Shown here piece by piece: positions 1 through 8,735 of a DNA stretch of 64,000 nucleotides. How positions within the stretch are numbered: position 1 is the first letter of the stretch; each line of letters opens with the position of its first letter. The notes below the pieces were generated by a model, which saw only the letters and a program-made list of their open reading frames with translations, did not search any database and was not told the origin of the DNA. The stretch comes from Microcoleus sp. EPA2. Its GTDB lineage: Bacteria; Cyanobacteriota; Cyanobacteriia; Cyanobacteriales; Microcoleaceae. Location of the stretch: contig JAHRFD010000026.1 of the NCBI GenBank assembly GCA_020882975.1, positions 30,869 to 94,868 on the forward strand, in the 5' to 3' direction. Made by a program: the position numbers and the translations under genes.

Positions 1-1
1 A

Positions 2-748
2 GTGCCTTTTGTGGCGGCACCGGATGCTGTTGGCTATCATTATGAACATGAAACTAATAATCTCGATCGCTCTTTTGGTCGTGCTCGTGCGGAAGGGCGA
101 TCGGATGTTTTGATCGGTGAGCGACACCCAGAAATCAAACCCTTTCTACACATCAAGGACTATGACACTCCTGATGCGTTGGTAGATAAAATTTTGGTGG
201 CGATGGTGTTTCTATGGCCAGCCGGCTTAGATTTGTTGACTATCGGACTCAGAAAATCCCTTGACTGGCTGGAATACCTGGGGATGCGGGGTAGTTGGCG
301 GTGGCTGCGGACGAGACTATTGGCTTACTCCTATTTGCGGGGGGTGATGGATAGTTTGCCAACGCGATCGGCTGTGGCGAGTTTTATGCAATCTGGAACG
401 GCTAGCGCGGCTGTCAGGGCACAGGAAATTGAAATTGACTTGCAGGAAGGTTGGTTGGAGGCAGAGCGAATCATTGACGAAAAACGACCGGATGGGGTTC
501 ACCTGCGTTACGGTGAAATTCCGGTGGGTCACATCGCCCCGAAAGTTGGTATGGAACCACTACGAGGGGTTCACTTGCGTCCAATTTTGGCAAATACGAT
601 GGGGGAGGAATTGCTAGGGGCGATCGCCCTTAAGGGTATGCCGAAAAGTGCTACCCAGAATGAGTCTAGTTTAGTTGACAACCGCCTACTTCAACATCTA
701 CAGTTATCTATAGTATTGGACCCAAAAATCAGCGATCGTCCTTCCTAG
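2..748 (+). CDS. Glycosyltransferase (family 2-like), C-terminal part
   Basis: The frame is open to the left edge, so the 5' end and the catalytic GT-A core lie outside the window; the GTG at base 2 is only the first possible codon. The visible part begins with a stretch typical of the end of family 2 glycosyltransferases (HETNN near residue 16, then RARAEGRSDVL), in which the carrier of ET/RA/GR residues normally closes the acceptor site. After a predicted amphipathic middle part, residues 165-215 form a small domain with the pattern LRYGEIPVG followed by EPLRG. The same domain type occurs twice in the sulfotransferase fusion at 4046-6457. The gene probably adds a sugar to the polysaccharide exported by the ABC transporter encoded just downstream. 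The family is a good guess; the exact sugar is unknown. Confidence 0.6.
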   Translation: MPFVAAPDAVGYHYEHETNNLDRSFGRARAEGRSDVLIGERHPEIKPFLHIKDYDTPDALVDKILVAMVFLWPAGLDLLTIGLRKSLDWLEYLGMRGSWRWLRTRLLAYSYLRGVMDSLPTRSAVASFMQSGTASAAVRAQEIEIDLQEGWLEAERIIDEKRPDGVHLRYGEIPVGHIAPKVGMEPLRGVHLRPILANTMGEELLGAIALKGMPKSATQNESSLVDNRLLQHLQLSIVLDPKISDRPS

Positions 749-898
749 AAAGCAGCTACAGGGAGAAACCTGGTTTGTGACGACAATATTATATTTAAAT
801 CTTTAATAATGGCAAAAACCAGATTGATTGCTTCCTCCTGCTTAATTCTTATGATTTTAACCAAGATGAATGGGTCGTTAAATAATTAGGAATCAACC

Positions 899-1039
899 AT
901 GGTAATTAGGGCACTAAAACTGATGGGAGTCGATTTTTTACAATCAAGGGCTGAGCCAGGAACTCAGGTGCAGCTTGAATGGGTGGAGACTACACAACCA
1001 GAACTTGAAATAATGGATGGGGTATGCTGTGAAAAATAG
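899..1039 (+). CDS. Possible small ORF, 46 codons, or gene remnant
   Basis: An ATG-started frame of 46 codons fills most of the gap before the ABC permease and overlaps its start by 23 bases in another frame. The middle reads VQLEWVETTQPELEI, which resembles the beta-strand text of carbohydrate-binding or Wzt C-terminal domains. It could be a remnant of such a domain, a small real protein, or chance. There is no strong ribosome binding site. Kept as a low-confidence entry because the gap otherwise holds nothing. Confidence 0.2.
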   Translation: MVIRALKLMGVDFLQSRAEPGTQVQLEWVETTQPELEIMDGVCCEK

Positions 1040-1820
1040 GGTAAATGTGGGGTACATTCGCAAAATCATTCATTTCTTTGATTTGCTGCGGGTGTTGGTC
1101 GATCGAGATATGAAATTACTTTACAAGCGATCGTCTTTAGGTATTGCTTGGACTTTAATCAGTCCGCTGTTACAGTTAGCTGTATTTTCCTTTGTGTTTC
1201 GCTCCGTAATACCGATTAATGTTTCTAAGTTCTCTTCGTTTGCGTTCAGCGGTTTGTTAATATGGACTTGGAGTCAGACAGCGCTATTCAAATCGACGGC
1301 ACTCATTACCAACAACCGCGCTTTAATTAGACAGCCAAATTTTCCCACAGAAATTTTACCATTGGTGACAACAACCACGGGGTTAATTCACTTTTTGCTG
1401 GCGCTACCAGTGCTAATTATTTTTCTGGCTGTGGATGGCGTGCGGCCTAGTTATGTACTGCTGATTTTACCGCTATTGATGTTGATTCAGTTTATTTTGA
1501 CCGTGAGTTTTGCTTATCCACTAGCTGCGTTGAATGTCACTTTTCGTGATACTCAACACACTTTGGGTGTGCTGTTACAGATGTTTTTTTACCTGACTCC
1601 GATTTTTTACGACCTCAGCAGCGTCCCGGAATCCTATCGGGGATTGTATCAGTTAAATCCCATGGTACCTCTGATGCAAGCTTACCGCGATGTACTGTTG
1701 AGAGGTATTCAGCCGGATTGGCTAGCACTGTTTATTGTCAGCGCTGTTGTGGCTGCTCTTTTTCCGATCGGGTTGGGGATTTTTCGACGCCAAAGCAATC
1801 GTTTTGTGGAGGAATTGTAA
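1017..1820 (+). CDS. ABC-2 type polysaccharide export permease (Wzm-like)
   Basis: A 267-residue membrane protein with about six hydrophobic segments (near residues 42-62, 72-90, 118-138, 143-170, 180-198 and 240-260), the plan of ABC-2 permeases such as Wzm/KpsM/TagG that export O-antigen or capsule chains across the inner membrane. The N-terminal cytoplasmic stretch RDMKLLYKRSSLGIAW is the usual amphipathic lead-in of this family. Its stop codon directly abuts the ATG of the ATPase gene downstream, so the two are surely co-translated and form the transporter. The start is uncertain: ATG 1017 has no clear ribosome site and a GTG at 1029 is an alternative. Confidence 0.85.
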   Translation: MGYAVKNRVNVGYIRKIIHFFDLLRVLVDRDMKLLYKRSSLGIAWTLISPLLQLAVFSFVFRSVIPINVSKFSSFAFSGLLIWTWSQTALFKSTALITNNRALIRQPNFPTEILPLVTTTTGLIHFLLALPVLIIFLAVDGVRPSYVLLILPLLMLIQFILTVSFAYPLAALNVTFRDTQHTLGVLLQMFFYLTPIFYDLSSVPESYRGLYQLNPMVPLMQAYRDVLLRGIQPDWLALFIVSAVVAALFPIGLGIFRRQSNRFVEEL

Positions 1821-3890
1821 ATGCGTCCAGCTATTGTTGTTAAGGGTTTGGGGAAACGTTTTAACCGCTACAGTGCCGATCGACCTTTTACTATTATGGA
1901 GGCCGCTTTGTGGGGATGGTGGCGGATGAAACCCCAGGCTCATTTTTGGGCGCTGCGTGATGTGAGTTTTACGGTTTCTCCTGGGGAAATGCTGGGAATT
2001 ATTGGCAAAAATGGGGCCGGAAAATCGACCCTATTACAACTTGTGGGCGGTATTGGCTGCGCTGAGGAAGGGACTATTGAGGTTAATGGCAGAATTGGTG
2101 GTTTGTTGGATTTGGGTGCGGGTTTTCATTTGGATTTAACTGGTAGAGAAAATGTGTTTGTGGGGGCGGTGGTGGCTGGTTTGACTCACAGAGAAGCGGG
2201 GCGTCGGTTTGATGATATTGTTGAATTTGCGGAGTTGGAAAAGTTTATTGATAGCCCCATGCGGACTTACAGTACGGGGATGCAAATGCGGCTGGCTTTT
2301 TCGGTGGCGGTTCACACCGATCCAGAAGTGCTTTTAGTAGATGAACATTTGTCGGTTGGGGATGTGGCTTTTCAAACTAAATGTTTGAATAAGATTAATG
2401 ATTTTAAGAGTCAAGGTTGTGCAATTGTTTTGATTTCTCACATGGCTGAGCAAATTCAGAAAATGTGCGATCGCGCTTTGTGGTTGCGATCGGGTACAAT
2501 CATGGCTTACGGGCAGACTGAAGCCGTAATCAGTCAGTATTTGGGGGAAATGGGTTCGGAAACTGAAATACTTAATCCTCTGATTGTTCCTCAAGTAACA
2601 ACGGTTGGTACACAGCAAGTTAGTCAAAATCGCTTTGGTTATTTAGGTATCAAAATTACTGAGGTAAAAGTGTTACCGGATGGCGAAATTGAGAGTGGAA
2701 ATCCTGTAACTATTGAGATTGATTATGCGGTGGAAAAGTCAATTTCTGGTGTGATATTTGGGGTGACAATTAGCCGGAAAGACGGTCAAGTTTGTTTCGA
2801 TATTAAGACAAATAAAATCGGTCAATTGCTACCGCTGGCTCCTGGTAGTGGTAAAATTAGGCTGTATTTAGATAGATTAGATTTGGGGAATGGTCAATAT
2901 TATGTAAATGTTGGGGTTTATGAAAAAACCTTGGCTTATATTTATGATTATCGCCATCATGTTACTCCGTTGTATGTGCGATCGCCTTTACGTCAAAACA
3001 CGATTCTTTGTCCTCCTTACCGCTGGGAGTTGGATGGTCAAATCGAGAGTGCCCAATTACCAAATCAAGTTGACAAAACTCACCCGATTAATAAAAACAA
3101 TCCCAATTATGCGACAATTTTGACTCAGGTGAAACAGCAGAGTAGGCCTAATTTTTTACTGGTGGGTTCTCAACAATGCGGTATTGAGGGTTTGTATCGA
3201 TATCTGGAAAATTCCTTGCAAATTATTCAAGCAGGTGCTAGAAAAGTTCACTTTTTTGACTTAAATTACGATCGCGGTGTCGAGTGGTATAGCCAGCAGT
3301 TGACTCTGGGTGTGGCGGGAGATACAGTGCTGCGCTGGGAGATGACTCCTGAGTATATGGATCATCCTTTGGTAGCCCAACGGGTTTATAAGTGTTTCCC
3401 CGATGTGAAATTAATTATGATGCTCAGAAATCCAGTGCAAAGAGCATGGATGCACTATAATTTGGAAGTGGCGATGGGTTGTGAAGAGTTCGATGTTACC
3501 AAGGCGATCGCTTCTGAGTGCGATCGGCTAGCAGGTGAAATTGAAAAAATGCGCTCTACTCCAAATTACCACAGTTTTAATCACCAGCACTACTCCTATT
3601 TGTCGCGGGGTATTTATGTGGAACAAATCAAGAATTGGCTCGACTATTTCCCACGGGAACAATTGTTGATTTTGAAAACCGAAGATTTTCAAGCAAATTC
3701 CGATCGCGTGTTGTCTGAAGTGGGTAATTTCTTGGATTTTAGCGCTAGTGCTGGGGAGGAATTTGAGATTAATAGTGTTGAGAATGATAGTAAAATGCCA
3801 GAAGCGATCGAGCAAAAGTTAATCGCTTATTTTGAACCTTATAATCGGCAACTTTCTGATTTATTGAAGGAGGATTTTAGTTGGAGTTAG
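1821..3890 (+). CDS. Wzt-like polysaccharide ABC ATPase fused to a sulfotransferase-like domain
   Basis: A 689-residue fusion. Residues 1-240 are an ABC ATPase of the polysaccharide exporter group: Walker A GKNGAGKS at 62-69, signature STGMQ near 151-155, Walker B LLVDE with D174 and catalytic E175. Residues about 260-400 match the beta-rich C-terminal domain of Wzt that binds the end of the exported glycan. Residues about 440-689 read as a PAPS-dependent sulfotransferase (HFFDLNYDRGVEWY, LRNPVQRAW, HYSYLSRGIY). In that domain the 5'-phosphosulfate loop is altered: where a Lys-x-Gly-Thr-Thr pattern is expected it has SQQCGIEG (450-457), and the 3'-phosphate Ser is Met544. The sulfotransferase part may therefore bind substrate without catalysis. 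It follows the permease without a gap. Confidence 0.85.
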   Translation: MRPAIVVKGLGKRFNRYSADRPFTIMEAALWGWWRMKPQAHFWALRDVSFTVSPGEMLGIIGKNGAGKSTLLQLVGGIGCAEEGTIEVNGRIGGLLDLGAGFHLDLTGRENVFVGAVVAGLTHREAGRRFDDIVEFAELEKFIDSPMRTYSTGMQMRLAFSVAVHTDPEVLLVDEHLSVGDVAFQTKCLNKINDFKSQGCAIVLISHMAEQIQKMCDRALWLRSGTIMAYGQTEAVISQYLGEMGSETEILNPLIVPQVTTVGTQQVSQNRFGYLGIKITEVKVLPDGEIESGNPVTIEIDYAVEKSISGVIFGVTISRKDGQVCFDIKTNKIGQLLPLAPGSGKIRLYLDRLDLGNGQYYVNVGVYEKTLAYIYDYRHHVTPLYVRSPLRQNTILCPPYRWELDGQIESAQLPNQVDKTHPINKNNPNYATILTQVKQQSRPNFLLVGSQQCGIEGLYRYLENSLQIIQAGARKVHFFDLNYDRGVEWYSQQLTLGVAGDTVLRWEMTPEYMDHPLVAQRVYKCFPDVKLIMMLRNPVQRAWMHYNLEVAMGCEEFDVTKAIASECDRLAGEIEKMRSTPNYHSFNHQHYSYLSRGIYVEQIKNWLDYFPREQLLILKTEDFQANSDRVLSEVGNFLDFSASAGEEFEINSVENDSKMPEAIEQKLIAYFEPYNRQLSDLLKEDFSWS

Positions 3891-3903
3891 GGAAAGATTT
3901 TTT

Positions 3904-3996
3904 TACCACAGAGAGCGCAGAGAGCGCAGAGAGTGCTGAAAAAAATATGAATTATACCTCTTTCTTTTCTTCCTCTGTGCCCTCTGCGCTCTAGTA
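3904..3996. repeat. Imperfect inverted repeat of the CACAGAG/CTCTGTG type
   Basis: The gap between the two sulfotransferase genes holds a purine-rich arm made of repeated GAGAGCGCAGA units (3904-3935) and a complementary CT-rich arm (3970-3992). The transcript could fold into a long hairpin. Related arms occur at 31830-31875, 34615-34660, 52890-52935, 53820-53865 and 62045-62085, so it is a dispersed genomic repeat. It could reduce read-through between the genes, but there is no clean terminator T-run. Confidence 0.6.
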
Positions 3997-4045
3997 AGGT
4001 GAATTCAAAAAAATCTTATTCAGCAACAATTTATCAAGTATCAAC

Positions 4046-6457
4046 ATGAAACGGATATTTTTAGTGGGTGCTCCCCGAAGCGGTACGACACTGCTTCAGA
4101 GTTTGTTAGCTGCTCATCCTGAAATTATTTCTTTTCCCGAATCTAAGTTTTTTCAGTATTTACTGTATAATAAGTTTGTTAAAAAGTTTCCCGCTAGACT
4201 CTCAGCTTTTTTTAAGGATGAAATTAATCGTCCTGAGTTTTTACAGGATTTTGATAACAGCCAATCTACGGATGTTAAAGTGAGTTGGTTTGTCGGTGTT
4301 TTAGATGGTTTGGCTGCGGAAAAGCAGAAAAGTATTTGGTTGGAAAAAACACCGGAACATCTATATTTTATTAAAGATATAGAACGCTTTTTACCTGATG
4401 CTAAGTTTATCTATATCTGGCGCAATCCTATGGATACCATAGCTTCTCTTTATGAAGTTACTAGGATTTCCCCGGAATTGTGGGGCGATGGCTGGGATTT
4501 AGACCATTGTATTAAACGTTGGCAAGAGGGGGTGTTAACTAGCTACAGTCATGTTCACAAGTCTAATCATAAACTGGTGAAATATGAGAATTTGTTAGAG
4601 GATAAAACTAAATTTTTAGCGGAGATATGTGATTTTCTTGAAATTGATTATGATAGTAAAATGCTGGTAAATTATAAAGCCAAAGCTGCTAATTTAAGTT
4701 TGAATTTACCTTGGCATACGGGACTTGCAAGAGATATTGAAAGCAGTAAAGTTTATAAATATCATAGTTGTTTTAAAAGCCGGGAAATTCAATATATTTT
4801 AGATAAAATCAAGGGTGTAAATTCGGAAATTGCCGCGCGGGTTAAGGTGGAGGTGACTGAACCTATTTCAGATATTGAGATTCCGCACATATTCGATCGC
4901 CTTTACTGCACTGTCCAACTAGAAGGTGTTAAACTTGGAGTTGTTGAATTGCCAGTATGTGACGGGATGGTGGCTGGCGCGGTTTTGGCAGATGCGATCG
5001 CAGCTAAGTTTGCTTGGCCAATTCTGCAACGCTTTTTTCAATATAGAACCTGGGAAAGTATACGTCATTTATCGGAAAGTTCTCTGAGTAAATTGCATCG
5101 AAAAATTGAAGGGAAGGATTTTTTACAGGAAATATGGGATGGTTGTGATGATGATTCTAATCCTCAGTTAAGGAGAAATGAATTATCAATTATTAGTCAT
5201 AGTCAAGACTTGATTGTGGTGGAAATTAGCGAAGAATTGCCCAATATTCAAGTTGATTTTTCGGAAATTGATGTGTTGGTGAAAGTCGGCGGTGTTCCGA
5301 TTGGGATTGTCACAGTTGCGGTTGAAGATAATTTGGTTTCTGCGGAAAAAGTGCGATCGGCAATTATTCAAAATACCAATTTTGAATTGTGTGTGGCTGC
5401 GGTGCGGGAGGCTTTGTTGGGAAGACCGCTAGACGGTAAGATGTCGCTACGATCGCATTTAGCCTTGTCTGCTCAAAAAATGGCGAATGCCTCCAACAGC
5501 TTGAATGCAGGGGTTTCTGGCGGTATTTACCCACGGGATGCGGTGATATTTGGCAGGCATCAGGGGGCGATCGGAACCAGTGTTAGTCGTCGGGCTACAC
5601 TACCAGTGGCGGCGCTGCGGGAATTAGCAGAAGTGGCGGAAATTTCCGGGGAAAAGATAATTCCCATATTTCTAGCAAACGACTTTCCCAAACAAATAAT
5701 TTACGCACCGGAAATCCTCGATCAAAATCCCGGCGATGGAGAAGTTTCTAAATCAGTTAAATCTCAATTTTTTAACAATAAGACTGTTACTCAACAACTG
5801 CCAATTTTTGCATACCGCCAGATTTCTCCCGACGGTTTCAATGCAGTGACTCCCCAGGGTTTTGCACAACAGTTGCAGAGGCTTAAAAAGCAAGGCTATT
5901 ATAGTGTGAGTTGGGAAAATTGGCAAAGTGCAAAACTCACTAAAACTGCTTTACCTGGTAAACCTATGTTGCTGACTTTTGACGGTGGTTATCTCGACTT
6001 TTTGGAATATGCTTTCCCTCTGCTACAACAGTTTGACTTTACTGCAACGGTGTTTGTAGTAGCAGAGTCCATCGGTAAGACAAATAGTTGGGAAAAAGCA
6101 GATTCGCCAGCAGTCCAATTAATGGGATGGCCGGAAATTAGACAACTGCGGGATGCTGGGATAGAGATTGGTTCCATGTCTGCTACTTATCAACCTCTGA
6201 CTGGTTTGTCGCCCACAGAAATTGTGCGGGAAGCGGCAAAATCTCGTGCTATTTTGGAAGGCGGATTGGGGAAATATGTTAAATGTTTTGCTTATCCCTA
6301 CGGGAGTGTGGATCAAATTGTAGAGCATTTAATAGGAGCTATAGGCTATACTTTTGGTGTAGGTTACGGCTCAAGATTTAGTAGTTTTGCCGATTCTTTA
6401 TTGTCGCTTCCTCGGATGCAAGTTACCGCCGCTAATTGGGGAAAATTAGGTGGCTAA
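4046..6457 (+). CDS. Sulfotransferase - tandem accessory domain - degenerate NodB deacetylase fusion
   Basis: An 803-residue fusion. The N-terminal third is a PAPS sulfotransferase with an intact 5'-phosphosulfate loop (GAPRSGTT, residues 8-15) and 3'-phosphate motif (WRNPMDTIASLY, near 123-134). Residues about 280-480 carry two copies of a small domain (QLEGVKLGVVELPV and VKVGGVPIGIVTVAV). The C-terminal part (about 605-803) is a NodB polysaccharide deacetylase fold by its TFDGGY, TATVFV and FAYPYG motifs. The expected TFDDG is TFDGG (D646, then G647), and the two zinc histidines are replaced by M711 and Q716. The deacetylase part is thus unlikely to bind metal. A role in modifying the exported polysaccharide with sulfate is likely, given the neighbours. 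Confidence 0.8.
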   Translation: MKRIFLVGAPRSGTTLLQSLLAAHPEIISFPESKFFQYLLYNKFVKKFPARLSAFFKDEINRPEFLQDFDNSQSTDVKVSWFVGVLDGLAAEKQKSIWLEKTPEHLYFIKDIERFLPDAKFIYIWRNPMDTIASLYEVTRISPELWGDGWDLDHCIKRWQEGVLTSYSHVHKSNHKLVKYENLLEDKTKFLAEICDFLEIDYDSKMLVNYKAKAANLSLNLPWHTGLARDIESSKVYKYHSCFKSREIQYILDKIKGVNSEIAARVKVEVTEPISDIEIPHIFDRLYCTVQLEGVKLGVVELPVCDGMVAGAVLADAIAAKFAWPILQRFFQYRTWESIRHLSESSLSKLHRKIEGKDFLQEIWDGCDDDSNPQLRRNELSIISHSQDLIVVEISEELPNIQVDFSEIDVLVKVGGVPIGIVTVAVEDNLVSAEKVRSAIIQNTNFELCVAAVREALLGRPLDGKMSLRSHLALSAQKMANASNSLNAGVSGGIYPRDAVIFGRHQGAIGTSVSRRATLPVAALRELAEVAEISGEKIIPIFLANDFPKQIIYAPEILDQNPGDGEVSKSVKSQFFNNKTVTQQLPIFAYRQISPDGFNAVTPQGFAQQLQRLKKQGYYSVSWENWQSAKLTKTALPGKPMLLTFDGGYLDFLEYAFPLLQQFDFTATVFVVAESIGKTNSWEKADSPAVQLMGWPEIRQLRDAGIEIGSMSATYQPLTGLSPTEIVREAAKSRAILEGGLGKYVKCFAYPYGSVDQIVEHLIGAIGYTFGVGYGSRFSSFADSLLSLPRMQVTAANWGKLGG

Positions 6458-6484
6458 CACAAATTCCTAATCTTAATCGGGGTT

Positions 6485-7705
6485 TCAACCGCCGAGACGC
6501 TGAATAAAACCCTTTATTTTCCTTTTTAAATAACCAGCCAGTCCTCTAGAAATTATCTCAAATTTATAATCAAAGATAATGTTCATCACTTCTTCAGTTT
6601 TCATGTACTTCAAATAAGAAATTATTTTGTCAGTTAGTACATCATTCACATCATCGATATACTTTCTGACAGCCAATCTTTCCGAAATATGCCATTTTTT
6701 ATCAAACTTGCGGTGCATTTCTCTTTCATAATCCCGAAAACTTGAAATTTGGCCGTCCAAATATTTTGCCATATATTTAGCTGCTATTTCTGCACCATCC
6801 ATCCCGTGTCTAATTCCTTCGCCGCCGAGAAAGTTAACCGTAGAAACAGCATCGCCGATCGCAATTATATTATCCTGATAATAAATATCCTTCAAACCCT
6901 GACTGTATTTCAGTGTGGAACCATGTTTGTCAATAATTTGATAATTTTTCGACTTCAGATACTCATCAATCAGTAAATCTATATATTTTTTCAGCGGTGA
7001 CAAATGCTTAACTGTTTTGGGATCTAAAAAAATCCTAGCAGTACCAACTTTCAGCCGATTTGGTTCCATGGGAAAAATCCAAGCATAACCTTTGGGCATC
7101 CATTTATCGCCCAAAAAAAAGATTAAATTCCCATCGTATTTATTGTAAATTTCTGGTTCTACTTCAATTAGATATTCGATGCCGGTTCCAGATAAAAAAT
7201 CGGGTTTATTATTCTCTTTTTCATACATAATCGCCCTAGCAAAACCCGTCGCATCAACCAAGACTTTAGTGCTAACTTGGATGAGTTTACCATCGGATAG
7301 CTGTTTAAATTCGACGATGGTTTCGCCGTTGGCTTGTGAGTGTTTGATGTAGCGATAACCAAGCCAAACTTCACTTCCATGTTGCTGAACTTCGGTGGCG
7401 AGAAACTCTCTAAATTTAGCAAAGTTTAACACTACTCCCAAGCTTTTAGGAGATTCCCAAGTTTGACTGACTTTGCTAGTTTGAATCGTAATTTTTTGCC
7501 AAAAACTGCCGATTACCGATTCGGGTAAATCAAATTTTGAGAGGGTTTCTAGAGGCGTAGCGGCGCTAGAAAAGTCATTTTTATTAAAATTCTCGTTTTG
7601 CTCTACAAGTAAGACTGGGCGACCGGATTTGGCGAGAATTCTAGCACAGTGGCCGCCTGCGGGGCCTGCTCCTACTATTACGATGTCAAAGCTTTTTAAA
7701 TTCAT
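6485..7705 (-). CDS. FAD-dependent oxidoreductase, geranylgeranyl reductase family
   Basis: A 406-residue flavoprotein. It has an N-terminal Rossmann FAD motif (IVIVGAGPAGGHCA, GxGxxG from residue 12), a VDATGFARA segment in the middle, and the second FAD motif GDAVSTVNFLGGEGI near residues 283-297. These are the marks of the geranylgeranyl reductase / PHBH-fold group that hydrogenates isoprenoid double bonds or hydroxylates small aromatics. The length equals that of ChlP, but the central part is not clearly ChlP, so the substrate stays open (a carotenoid, lipid or quinone is possible). It is convergent with the sulfotransferase fusion, 27 bases away, with no obvious terminator between. Confidence 0.75.
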   Translation of the reverse strand: MNLKSFDIVIVGAGPAGGHCARILAKSGRPVLLVEQNENFNKNDFSSAATPLETLSKFDLPESVIGSFWQKITIQTSKVSQTWESPKSLGVVLNFAKFREFLATEVQQHGSEVWLGYRYIKHSQANGETIVEFKQLSDGKLIQVSTKVLVDATGFARAIMYEKENNKPDFLSGTGIEYLIEVEPEIYNKYDGNLIFFLGDKWMPKGYAWIFPMEPNRLKVGTARIFLDPKTVKHLSPLKKYIDLLIDEYLKSKNYQIIDKHGSTLKYSQGLKDIYYQDNIIAIGDAVSTVNFLGGEGIRHGMDGAEIAAKYMAKYLDGQISSFRDYEREMHRKFDKKWHISERLAVRKYIDDVNDVLTDKIISYLKYMKTEEVMNIIFDYKFEIISRGLAGYLKRKIKGFIQRLGG

Positions 7706-7928
7706 CTTGCTTTCAATTAGCTTCCAATGTCAAAACACCAACCCACACGATCGCTAAATTATCCTTGAATCATGTTGAGTTGAGATAAGTCATTCCGTGG
7801 TTGTGAAATCTTTTGTCAATCCAATCATACCACAAAGTGTGGCTGGCACGTTCTCAGGCAACTCTTGACGCTGCTTCGTGTCATATGTTAGCGTATCTTT
7901 CGTAAATTGCATTTTTTCGATATCGATC

Positions 7929-8696
7929 GTGGCAAACACTTTTAACTTAACTAACAATGCTGATAATTTTACAATCGCTCCTGGTTTGATGGCTCAGTTT
8001 CCTGGAGGTGTTTTAGGATTAGGAAGCAATGATACCATTGTGGGTTCGATTGAGAATGATATCGCCAATGGCAATGATGGTGGAGATATTTTATTCGGGA
8101 AAGATGGGAATGACAACTTGCAAGGCGGTAAAGGCGATGATGATTTATACGGTGAAGGTGGCAGAGACATTTTGACTGGTGGTTCTGATGATGATTATAT
8201 CGTAGGTGGTGACGGAGATGATGTCTTGAATGGCGGCCGAGGTGATGATTTATTAGAGGGAGGTGCGGGTAACGATACTCTCAGTGGCGATCGGGGTTAC
8301 ACTTATTACAGAGGCGGAACGGGTAGCGATGTGTTTGTGCTGAGAACGGATGTTGTGGCAGAAGATCCAAGGCGTAACTCTAACCGTAGTTTTAGTGGTT
8401 CGGCATGGGATGCTATTCTAGACTTTGAAAGGTCGGTCGATCGCATTGGTTTGACTGGCGGTTTAACTGAGGCAAATATTACACTTATTCCCTTTTCTTT
8501 CGCGCTATCGAGTGTTATTTTCGTTTCAGGGAGGTTTCCTCGAGAAGGCAAAATTTCAGCCGCCGATACAGATGTAGATAAAAATGGCCGTTATGACGGT
8601 ACTACGATTCAAATTGCTGCCACAGGTCAAATTTTAGGTAGAGTGCTGAATGTGATACCATCTGACTTGCGGGGTCGTTTTATTACACTCTCGTAA
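7929..8696 (+). CDS. RTX/hemolysin-type calcium-binding repeat protein
   Basis: About 255 residues. From residue 40 it carries about eight glycine/aspartate nonapeptides of the type GGxGxDxLx (for example GGDGDDVLN, GGRGDDLLE, GGAGNDTLS), which coil into a parallel beta-roll that binds calcium outside the cell. Such proteins leave through type I secretion; the C-terminal 100 residues after the repeats, without cysteines, would hold the signal. Start: GTG at 7929 gives MANTFNLTNNADNF, the usual beginning of this cyanobacterial group; an in-frame GTG at 7878 would add 17 unlikely residues. No transporter gene is nearby. Function is unknown beyond calcium binding. Confidence 0.75.
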   Translation: MANTFNLTNNADNFTIAPGLMAQFPGGVLGLGSNDTIVGSIENDIANGNDGGDILFGKDGNDNLQGGKGDDDLYGEGGRDILTGGSDDDYIVGGDGDDVLNGGRGDDLLEGGAGNDTLSGDRGYTYYRGGTGSDVFVLRTDVVAEDPRRNSNRSFSGSAWDAILDFERSVDRIGLTGGLTEANITLIPFSFALSSVIFVSGRFPREGKISAADTDVDKNGRYDGTTIQIAATGQILGRVLNVIPSDLRGRFITLS

Positions 8697-8735
8697 CCTG
8701 AAAGCGATAGTCTTTCTTGTTTGTATCAAAGTCTA

